This document shows, in pieces, positions 1-7,608 of a DNA stretch of 64,000 bases (its first letter is position 1; the number at the start of each line of letters is the position of its first letter). Position numbers and translations under genes: made by a program. The notes below the pieces were generated by a model. It was not told the origin of the DNA. It made no database searches and saw only the letters and a program-made list of their open reading frames with translations. The stretch comes from Streptococcus ratti FA-1 = DSM 20564 (lineage in GTDB: Bacteria; Bacillota; Bacilli; Lactobacillales; Streptococcaceae). The stretch covers positions 310,001 through 374,000 of the forward strand of contig NZ_AJTZ01000005.1 in the NCBI RefSeq assembly GCF_000286075.1, given 5' to 3'.

Positions 1-1305
1 GCATTTAACTCCAAGCTTTTAATTGCTCAGGTTTTAGGAAGGGGGTTAAGAATCCCTGATGGTTGGCAAAATAATTGGGGAATACCAAGGGTGACCGTTT
101 TTAATCATGAAAAATGGTCTGCTAATGTTGAAGCCTTAGTAAATGAAGTGCTAGAAATTAGAAAGCGTTTGACAGTAGGTATAAATCCAGATTCAGAATA
201 TCATTTTGATTTATTGAATGTAACATATTCTTCAAAAGAAGATGTTAAAAATTATCCTAAAATGGGAACCTATCAACTTTGGGAAAAGGGAGTGAATTTA
301 CCAACGGACGATAAAGTAGGGAAAAGCACGGTTACTCTGACTGATATCAAATCTCAAGCAGAGAGAAATTTTGAAACAAGCTTTGAACATGAAACTCTCA
401 CTTCACTTCAAATGGCTAATATTTTATATAGTCGATTTGAAGATTTAGAAGATAAAGAGTATGCAGGAGAGTATCAAAAATTATGGCCAGTTTCTAGAAT
501 TCAGGAAATGGTAGAGAAATCTCTTGAAGATAGTGGCAATAAGTATATTACTAAGAGTTTAAAAAATAGATTTTTAACTTCAATGAATGTTATTTTCCGT
601 AATACAGCTAAAGTTGTCAGTTATGATACAAATCCTACAGAATATCAGTATATATCTACCAAACAATTACCAAGGACCACTACAGACTTATCAGGATTCC
701 ACAGGAATAAAGTACTATTTTATAGTTCTGAATTAAGAGATAGTTTATCAGGGGATAATGGCAGTTTAGAAACATTTAAAGAGCTTTCAGACCTGTCAAA
801 AGGCTATAAACAAAGCCCTGTTGAAAATAGATATCATTTTAAGACACCTCAGTTTGGTATTGTGACTACTGGAAATCCTGAGACGGAATTTTTGAAAAAA
901 TTGGTAGAAGATAAAGAAGTCAATAATAGTATTGATTCATTTGTAAAATCAGATGATATGAGCTTTTACAACATTGATTATTCTTGGAAAAAAGGGAACC
1001 ACCAAAAGACAGGACAGTTTAACCCTGATTGGTTCATTAAGCAAAATAATAATATAATAGTGGTGGAAATCAAAGATGATTCACAGATATCTGATCCAGA
1101 TACTGAGAATATTGGAAAAAACAAAGCTGCTGTGAAACACTTTGATATAATCAATCATTATTTCAAAGAAAAGGGCGAAAAGGTTCAATATAAATTTACG
1201 TTCCTAACACCAAAGGATTTTCCGACTTTCTTTAAGAGTTTAACATCAGGCAATATTCAAACTTTCAAAAGTCATTTAGATATTGCTTTAGATGATATGA
1301 ATTAA
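1..1305 (+). CDS. SF2 helicase-nuclease, type III restriction (Res)-like, C-terminal part
   Basis: The reading frame is open from the first base, so the gene starts outside the window; the GTG at 91 is internal, not the start. Encoded near the window start is AQVLGRGLRIP, which matches helicase motif VI of superfamily 2 (the Arg finger region). Near the C-terminus NPDWFI followed by VVEIKDD fits a PD-(D/E)XK nuclease core (PD at about 1024, E-x-K at about 1069). Helicase plus C-terminal PD-(D/E)XK nuclease is the architecture of type III restriction Res subunits and related DEAD/DEAH defence ATPases. The protein would translocate on or unwind DNA and cleave it. No methyltransferase (Mod) is visible downstream; any partner must lie upstream. 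A terminator follows at 1388. The fold assignment is firm; the exact system is not. Confidence 0.8.
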   Translation, partial: AFNSKLLIAQVLGRGLRIPDGWQNNWGIPRVTVFNHEKWSANVEALVNEVLEIRKRLTVGINPDSEYHFDLLNVTYSSKEDVKNYPKMGTYQLWEKGVNLPTDDKVGKSTVTLTDIKSQAERNFETSFEHETLTSLQMANILYSRFEDLEDKEYAGEYQKLWPVSRIQEMVEKSLEDSGNKYITKSLKNRFLTSMNVIFRNTAKVVSYDTNPTEYQYISTKQLPRTTTDLSGFHRNKVLFYSSELRDSLSGDNGSLETFKELSDLSKGYKQSPVENRYHFKTPQFGIVTTGNPETEFLKKLVEDKEVNNSIDSFVKSDDMSFYNIDYSWKKGNHQKTGQFNPDWFIKQNNNIIVVEIKDDSQISDPDTENIGKNKAAVKHFDIINHYFKEKGEKVQYKFTFLTPKDFPTFFKSLTSGNIQTFKSHLDIALDDMN

Positions 1306-1387
1306 TTTTATTATTATGCAGATAACTTAATTTATCTGTGAATTATTTTTGAAAACTATAGTTGATGTAAGTTTAGGAGAAGAAAGT

Positions 1388-1421
1388 AAAAAGCACTATT
1401 TTTATTAAAATAGTGCTTTTT
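1388..1421. terminator. Intrinsic terminator after the helicase-nuclease gene
   Basis: A perfect 15-bp inverted repeat (1388-1402 with 1407-1421) has a four-base loop, an A-run on one side and a T-run on the other, so it could work in both directions. It separates the helicase gene from the toxin-antitoxin-like genes. Confidence 0.85.
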
Positions 1422-1425
1422 ATTA

Positions 1426-1454
1426 TTGAATCGTAAATCAAACCATGCTAAAAT
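1426..1454 (+). promoter_or_regulatory. Predicted sigma-A promoter of the TA-like locus
   Basis: TTGAAT at 1426-1431 and TAAAAT at 1449-1454 are separated by 17 bp, just after the terminator and 28 bp upstream of the first ATG of the next locus. Confidence 0.5.
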
Positions 1455-1481
1455 TATTATAGAAAATCTAGCAAAGGAGTT

Positions 1482-1723
1482 ATGAATTTATTGTCAGTGC
1501 AGGAATATTCGAAATGGGAAATCGAAGATATTTTGAAGCAAATCAAATTGTTGATTTCAAAGGATAGATTTGTCATTTTACTCTGAAGGATTTTTTAGGG
1601 GATGAGAAAGAAGTGCAGATTTATGCGAAATTTGTACTTGCGACTAGCCAAACTTCTGGTCTAAAAACAATTGTGGTTTCCTTTCATGAAGCTGAAAGGC
1701 CGCTGAGTTATTATTTTCAATAA
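1482..1723 (+). pseudogene. Frameshifted small ORF upstream of a Panacea antitoxin (candidate toxin remnant)
   Basis: An ATG at 1482 preceded by AAAGGAG opens a reading frame that stops at about 1585 after roughly 34 codons. From about 1568 a second frame (-1 or +2) stays open to the TAA at 1721-1723 and reads as a natural continuation (HFTLKDFLGDEKEVQIYAKF, ending SFHEAERPLSYYF). Joined, they would give a protein of about 80 residues directly upstream of the antitoxin-like gene at 1749, the usual position and size of a type II toxin. I do not recognise the family; an MqsR/RelE-like fold is only suggested by the neighbouring MqsA-like zinc finger. One indel around 1570-1580 would explain the break; a sequencing error is the alternative. 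Confidence 0.5.
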
Positions 1724-1748
1724 TGATAATAAAGGAGTTGAATGTATC

Positions 1749-2741
1749 ATGGCAGAAAAAAGAGTTTTTTGTGAACATTGCTTAGATGATGTTGCTTATC
1801 ATATTGAAGACCGCGAGCTCACACGTAAATTAAAGGGGAAAAACTATACTTTTAAGGGACAGGAAGCTATATGCGATAACTGCAACAAGCCTGTTTTTGT
1901 TGAAGAAATTGATAATGCCAACAGAATAGCTCTTTATGCTTCTTTTAAAAAGGAAAACGATATTATTTCTGTTTCTGAAATTAAAGCTATTCTTAGAAAA
2001 TATAATATTGGAGCTAAGCCCCTATCAGAGCTTTTAGGCTGGGGCATTAATACCATTCCTAGGTATTTAAAGGGAGATATTCCTAAAGCAGACTATTCAG
2101 CTAAACTTCGCAGGATTGCTGCTGAGCCAGATTATTTTTTGTCTCTCTTAAAAGGCGCATCTGATATTTTAAAACCAGTAGCTTATGACAAAAGCATGAG
2201 AGCTACTGAGGAAGCGATCAAAGGAGGAGTAGATAAAGAATCTTTAGCAGCGGATTATCTGCTGTCTAAAAATGATGAGATAACTCCTCTTGCTCTGCAA
2301 AAACTGCTTTACTATGTTCAGGGCTTTTCTTATGCCTTTACTGGGAACTTCATGTTCAAGGGTGATTGTGAAAGCTGGGTGCACGGTCCTGTATATAGAG
2401 ATATTTATAATAAATATCAGGACTTTGGCAGAGAACCGATTGTCTTAGAGAAAAGTTATGATTTCAGCCATTATTTCACGTCTCAGGAAATGCAGTTGCT
2501 AGATAGTATTGTCAAACATCTCGGCGTCTATAATGGTAAGGTATTGGAGAAATTCACTCATGAAGAAAGTCCTTGGCTGTTGGCTCGAGGAGATTTAAAA
2601 GAAGATGAACCTTCTGCCAATATTATTGAAAAAGAGACGATTGCGGATTTCTTTACCAAAGTTAAAGAAAAATATAATATGCTTACAGTGGATGATCTAT
2701 CGGCTTATATAAACGTAAGGTTTGCTAATCTTAGTTTTTGA
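1749..2741 (+). CDS. Panacea (SocA/DUF4065) domain antitoxin with MqsA-like zinc finger and HTH
   Basis: A 330-residue protein with three parts. An N-terminal zinc-finger-like segment has CEHC near residue 8 and CDNC near residue 42. A helix-turn-helix lies at about 75-120 (LSELLGWGINTIPRYLKGDIP), as in MqsA-type antitoxins. A Panacea/SocA domain lies at about 165-290 (ALQKLLYYVQGFSYAFTG, CESWVHGPVYRDIY). Panacea domains are known as promiscuous antitoxin modules that neutralise many unrelated toxins; the zinc-finger and HTH part would bind the operator and autoregulate. AAAGGAG lies about 11 nt before the ATG. The adjacent upstream ORF is broken, so the antitoxin may now be an orphan. The domain call is strong; the partner is inferred. 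Confidence 0.8.
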   Translation: MAEKRVFCEHCLDDVAYHIEDRELTRKLKGKNYTFKGQEAICDNCNKPVFVEEIDNANRIALYASFKKENDIISVSEIKAILRKYNIGAKPLSELLGWGINTIPRYLKGDIPKADYSAKLRRIAAEPDYFLSLLKGASDILKPVAYDKSMRATEEAIKGGVDKESLAADYLLSKNDEITPLALQKLLYYVQGFSYAFTGNFMFKGDCESWVHGPVYRDIYNKYQDFGREPIVLEKSYDFSHYFTSQEMQLLDSIVKHLGVYNGKVLEKFTHEESPWLLARGDLKEDEPSANIIEKETIADFFTKVKEKYNMLTVDDLSAYINVRFANLSF

Positions 2742-2759
2742 TATGTGTCATGAAGTTAT

Positions 2760-3038
2760 ATGCTTTCATGTAAAAAGCTGTTTTATGATGCAATTACTTT
2801 GAAAATCAATAATCAAGTTGTGAGTTTTATCAGAAAGTCTGTACAAGTACACAGCTTGACTGTTTCTGAATTTGCAGGACAGTTCATCCCTGTCAAGTCT
2901 GGAAAGAGAGTCTATTATTTTTGGACCATGGAAAATCCAGACATTACCAAATCGCTTGAAGACTTTAACTTTTCCAAATTTACTTACCGCAAATTGGCTA
3001 AGTATTTGCAGATTAAATACACAAAATCACAAAATTAG
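2760..3038 (+). CDS. Hypothetical small protein, possibly a gene fragment
   Basis: A 92-residue ORF 18 bp after the antitoxin gene. It has no convincing Shine-Dalgarno and no domain I recognise. The sequence is basic at both ends with an aromatic middle (KRVYYFWTMENPD). It could be the surviving C-terminal part of a longer protein such as a MepB-type protein, but that is only a guess. It lies in the accessory region and is followed by a terminator at 3075. Confidence 0.35.
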   Translation: MLSCKKLFYDAITLKINNQVVSFIRKSVQVHSLTVSEFAGQFIPVKSGKRVYYFWTMENPDITKSLEDFNFSKFTYRKLAKYLQIKYTKSQN

Positions 3039-3074
3039 CAGATAGACTGAGTTTTGACTGACATTCATAAAAGA

Positions 3075-3150
3075 TGACTAAAGCTGACTGCTCTCTAAAT
3101 TGGATTTTTAGTCTCCCACTTAGAAAAGCCGTTCAGCTTTAGTCATTTTT
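3075..3150. terminator. Long-loop inverted repeat, probable terminator
   Basis: TGACTAAAGCTGA (3075-3087) is perfectly complementary to TCAGCTTTAGTCA (3133-3145), and a T-run follows. The 45-nt loop is long for a terminator, so it could instead be the ends of a small mobile relic. Confidence 0.5.
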
Positions 3151-3544
3151 ATCTTATTTTAGACAGCTATGCTAGTGTGCGGTCCTTTCTTTGACAGCAG
3201 CTGCGGCGGTCTTAGCCACCTTTCTTGAAAAGCATCCGGAATAATATTGGCCGGGCTGAGTTTGGTGTTTGAAATGCCGACTGCTGTCAGTTTTTGCATG
3301 TTACTAGCCGCAAATATATCTCTTATCTGAAAGAGCGCCAATATCTTAAGAGCCGGTACTGTCTATACCAAGGTCGGCTGTCCCTACAAAGTATTTGAAA
3401 GGCAAAAATAACATTTTTTGTCAGCGACCTATTTGCAGCAGCAAAGAAAACTAATGAATCTTAATTTAAAATAATTTAAGTTTCCTTTAAGCCTTCCTTG
3501 CTATAGTATAAGCATCCTAAAACTTTCTTTTTCATAAATCTCCT
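3151..3544. other. Gap without a recognisable gene
   Basis: About 390 bp between the terminators at 3075-3150 and 3545-3580. A 60-codon ORF on the minus strand (3159-3341) has no ribosome-binding site or recognised family, and the plus-strand frames are interrupted by stops. The stretch may be decayed coding DNA. Confidence 0.4.
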
Positions 3545-3580
3545 AAAAAGTGAAGGCACTGATTGGTTCCTTCACTTTTT
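3545..3580. terminator. Terminator downstream of the reverse-strand HAD gene
   Basis: A perfect 12-bp repeat AAAAAGTGAAGG/CCTTCACTTTTT with a 12-nt loop, 16 bp past the stop of the minus-strand gene. Confidence 0.8.
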
Positions 3581-3596
3581 CTTTATATCGCAAATG

Positions 3597-4259
3597 TTAA
3601 TTATCGCTGCCAGTTTCAAGAATAATCCTTTTTAAATCCTCTGCGTTTTCAGCAATATAATCAGCCTTTGCAGCCTGCAGTTCTTCAAAGCTGCCATATC
3701 CATAAAGAACACCGAGTGATGCTATTTTATTTTTCTTAGCCCCTAAAATGTCATATTTGCGATCACCAACCATAAGGGCTGAACGAAGGTCTGTGCTGCT
3801 GGTATTTTCCAGAGCATAGGCAATGATATCAGCCTTTTTGCTGCGGGAACTGTCCATACTGGCACCAGCAATGTATTCAAAAAAATCGCTGAGTTTAAAG
3901 TGTTCTAAAATTTGGCGCGCAAAAATTTCAGGTTTTGATGTGGCTACTAGGAGCTGCTTTTTCTGGTCTTTTAAATCTGCCAGAAGTTCCGGGATACCTG
4001 AATAAATCTCATTTTCAAAGATTCCTTTTTCTCTAAAATAGTCTCGGTAAAATTGAATACCTGCCTGACTTTCAGCCAAGGACATACCCAGAGTTTGTTC
4101 AAAACTGGTTTTCAAAGGGGGGCCGATAAAGGTTTTTAGCAGATCGTCGTCTGGAATCGGGCGCTTGAGTTGGGTCAAAGCATAGCGGATAGAATTGAGG
4201 ATTCCCTGTCCTGAGTCGGTCAGGGTACCATCCAAATCAAATAAAATCGTCTGATACAT
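3597..4259 (-). CDS. HAD-superfamily hydrolase, phosphoglycolate phosphatase-like
   Basis: A 220-residue HAD phosphatase. Motif I is FDLDGTLTDSG at the N-terminus, motif II is the Thr in LLVATSK, and motif III/IV is VGDRKYDILGAKK. The helical cap between motifs I and II resembles Gph/PpaX-type enzymes that remove phosphate from small metabolites. An upstream in-frame ATG would add 14 residues, but the start at 4259 is preceded by AAGGAG at good spacing and begins just before motif I. The substrate cannot be read from the sequence. The gene stands alone between a terminator and the YueI-like gene, both on the minus strand. Confidence 0.85.
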   Translation of the reverse strand: MYQTILFDLDGTLTDSGQGILNSIRYALTQLKRPIPDDDLLKTFIGPPLKTSFEQTLGMSLAESQAGIQFYRDYFREKGIFENEIYSGIPELLADLKDQKKQLLVATSKPEIFARQILEHFKLSDFFEYIAGASMDSSRSKKADIIAYALENTSSTDLRSALMVGDRKYDILGAKKNKIASLGVLYGYGSFEELQAAKADYIAENAEDLKRIILETGSDN

Positions 4260-4419
4260 ATAATCTCCTTCGACAAGATCGGCGGGTAAGGTTTTCTGCA
4301 ATCAAGAAAAGTCTCAAAAAATACTTAGACGTGTTTATCATATTAGTAGTTAATCGGCTCTGACTGTTAAAAACAAGAAGCAGTCAGTCTGATTATCCAA
4401 TATGAAAATTTTGCTGTTT

Positions 4420-4872
4420 CTATATTTTGCCAAACCATTTTTTCCAAAATGATTTTTGCTGCGGCTGTTCATCCTGCTGTGCAAATAGTTTAGGATAGAG
4501 AGTCTTGATGTCAGTATTTTCAAGGTGTTCAGCTTTGTTTGTATGAACCAGCAAACCAAAGGGGGACTGGCAGTTGTCTTCATCAACGATGGTCGCAGGA
4601 AGGCTGGCTTCTTGTGCCTTTTTCATGTAAACCATCTGGCTGTTCAATGAGAGCTTGGATGAAATCTTCAGGCAGCATTCGTCGTAGTTTGCTTTGAGGT
4701 CTGCTAAAATAGCATCCAAAGCCTTAAAAACGGCTGGTTTTTCAGCATCTGTTAAAAGAATGCTCAGTACCAGACGTTCAGCAAAGGTTCCTAAGTACTT
4801 TCGCTGTTCATCAGGATTTAACCGGCGTTCACCCTGAGCACTTTCCAGAACTTTTTTCTCTAAATCAGTCAT
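4420..4872 (-). CDS. YueI-like DUF1694 family protein
   Basis: A 150-residue soluble protein that matches the DUF1694/YueI family by length and layout. It has an N-terminal helix, the segment ERLVLSILLTDAEKP, and the conserved tail PFGLLVHTNKAEHLEN. GAGGTGA precedes the ATG. The fold resembles ribosomal protein L7Ae-like alpha/beta proteins in the family, but the function is unknown. The last 20 residues (QQKSFWKKWFGKI) are basic and aromatic, perhaps for membrane or nucleic-acid contact. Confidence 0.75.
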   Translation of the reverse strand: MTDLEKKVLESAQGERRLNPDEQRKYLGTFAERLVLSILLTDAEKPAVFKALDAILADLKANYDECCLKISSKLSLNSQMVYMKKAQEASLPATIVDEDNCQSPFGLLVHTNKAEHLENTDIKTLYPKLFAQQDEQPQQKSFWKKWFGKI

Positions 4873-4947
4873 TATTCACCTCAATTTATCACTTATAAAA
4901 ATTATACACTATTTTACAGAGAAAAGCTGTGCTAATTAGAGCAGAAG

Positions 4948-4977
4948 TTGCTTTTTAGGGAAATTTAATGATATAAT
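4948..4977 (+). promoter_or_regulatory. Predicted promoter of the tandem membrane protein genes
   Basis: TTGCTT at 4948-4953 and a perfect TATAAT at 4972-4977, 18 bp apart, about 35 bp upstream of the ATG at 5012. Confidence 0.6.
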
Positions 4978-5011
4978 CAACACAATAAAAGCTAAGAGAG
5001 GGCAGAAGTAG

Positions 5012-5290
5012 ATGGAAAAAAGAACAGATGTTTGGAAGATTCTCGCTATAGTCTTCATTGTTTTAACCAGTGTTTTTTTCATTTTAACAGTGACAATGAC
5101 AACCGTCTATATTTTATCCAATCAGGAGGTTCATCGCTTGATTGAACACTCAGAAGATAAGGAGGATAAAATTTCTGATTATCGAAAAATAGTGAGAAAG
5201 TATAAGGAAAAAGAAGTTCAAGATAGCAAAAATACTTATTATAGCTACAATGACCAGAGCTACGGTTCAGATGACAGCTACGATAACTAA
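5012..5290 (+). CDS. Small single-pass membrane protein, paralogue of the next gene
   Basis: A 92-residue protein with a short cytoplasmic start (MEKRTDVWKIL), one transmembrane helix at about 12-36 and a charged extracellular stalk, probably coiled coil, ending in a Tyr/Ser/Asp-rich tail. The first 35 residues are nearly the same as those of the gene at 5315 (MEKRTNVWKIL), so the pair arose by tandem duplication. This copy lacks the C-terminal globular domain of its neighbour and may be a truncated duplicate or a dedicated partner. An AGAGAGGG ribosome site precedes it. Function unknown. Confidence 0.6.
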   Translation: MEKRTDVWKILAIVFIVLTSVFFILTVTMTTVYILSNQEVHRLIEHSEDKEDKISDYRKIVRKYKEKEVQDSKNTYYSYNDQSYGSDDSYDN

Positions 5291-5314
5291 AAACTAACGG
5301 AAAAGAGAAGAAAA

Positions 5315-5953
5315 ATGGAAAAAAGAACAAATGTCTGGAAAATTCTTAGTATTGTTTTTATGAGTGTAACAGGTTTTTTCTTTCTGCTTACCTTAGTTAT
5401 GAGTGCTTTTTATATAGTATCCAGACAAGATTTTAATCATTGGACAGCAACGAACAATATGCAGGACAGAACCATTGCCAACAAGAAAAAAGAAATTAAA
5501 CGGCTGAAGCTTGAAGATGAGATAAGAAATGGCAATAGGAGCTATGATGATTCGTATGATAAAGCCAAACAGTACATTTTTGGTGAGAGTGCCAAACTGG
5601 ATACCGGTGAAGAAGTAACTGTAACAGGTATAAAAACAGCATCAAATCTTAAAATAAAAGGTGCTTCCAGCGATGACCAAAAAATTGTTTTGACCGTAAG
5701 CGTGAAAAATACAACAATGAACACTATTCAGTTCAGTCCCCGAGATTTCTATATTTACGACAGTGCACTTGATATTGCCGATTTGAGTAATTATGCTGGC
5801 AATGAAAAAATTCCAGATACTATTAAACCGGGAGAGACCATTGATGTTAAAATTTATTTCACTATCTCTGAATCATCTCCTTATATCGTCAATTTCGGAA
5901 ATGCTTACTGGATCCCTCAGTCTGCCTATCAGAAAAAATCACGTTCAGTCTGA
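5315..5953 (+). CDS. Membrane-anchored DUF4352-like extracellular protein
   Basis: A 212-residue protein with an N-terminal transmembrane helix (about 12-36), a basic/acidic stalk (about 45-70) and an extracellular beta-rich domain (about 85-205). The domain contains KIVLTVSVKNTTMNTIQFSPRDFYIYD and KPGETIDVKIYFTI, which fits the immunoglobulin-like DUF4352/Telokin-like family common in Gram-positive surface proteins. It is 24 bp downstream of its small paralogue and likely co-transcribed from the promoter at 4948. The binding partner is unknown. Confidence 0.65.
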   Translation: MEKRTNVWKILSIVFMSVTGFFFLLTLVMSAFYIVSRQDFNHWTATNNMQDRTIANKKKEIKRLKLEDEIRNGNRSYDDSYDKAKQYIFGESAKLDTGEEVTVTGIKTASNLKIKGASSDDQKIVLTVSVKNTTMNTIQFSPRDFYIYDSALDIADLSNYAGNEKIPDTIKPGETIDVKIYFTISESSPYIVNFGNAYWIPQSAYQKKSRSV

Positions 5954-6057
5954 CAGCTGGGCGCCTGTTTCGCACTTTCCCGGATAAAAACTTAACAAAA
6001 GAAAATGTATTTTTGCTTTAATTTTAGAGAGGCAGAGCAAACAAATCTTTTTTTGGT

Positions 6058-6086
6058 TTGCCTAAGTTCCAACTTTGTGGTATCAT
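6058..6086 (+). promoter_or_regulatory. eno promoter
   Basis: TTGCCT (6058-6063) and TATCAT (6081-6086) at exactly 17 bp, 39 bp upstream of the eno start. Confidence 0.65.
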
Positions 6087-6089
6087 TAA

Positions 6090-7424
<1,335 letters not shown>

Positions 7425-7445
7425 TCGTTGATTTAACAACGTTTC

Positions 7446-7476
7446 AAAGCTCTCAGTTTATAGACTGGGGGCTTTT
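7446..7476 (+). terminator. eno terminator
   Basis: AAGCTCTCAGT pairs with ACTGGGGGCTT (G-U tolerant) across a 6-nt loop and is followed by TTTTT. Confidence 0.8.
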
Positions 7477-7549
7477 TGGCTGCTCTGATATTATTTATTA
7501 ATAATTGTAAAAAATGAAATATAAAAGATTGCAGAGAAAATGGTTGATT

Positions 7550-7578
7550 TTGAGCAAGACTTGCGAATATGTTATAAT
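7550..7578 (+). promoter_or_regulatory. atlA promoter
   Basis: TTGAGC (7550-7555) and a perfect TATAAT (7573-7578), 17 bp apart, 30 bp upstream of the chosen ATG at 7609. Confidence 0.7.
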
Positions 7579-7608
7579 GAAAACAACTATATTTTAAAGG
7601 AAAGCAAT

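Noticed and set aside
3159..3341. 60-codon minus-strand ORF
   Set aside because: No ribosome site and no known family; the plus strand of the same stretch looks equally protein-like, so neither is supported.
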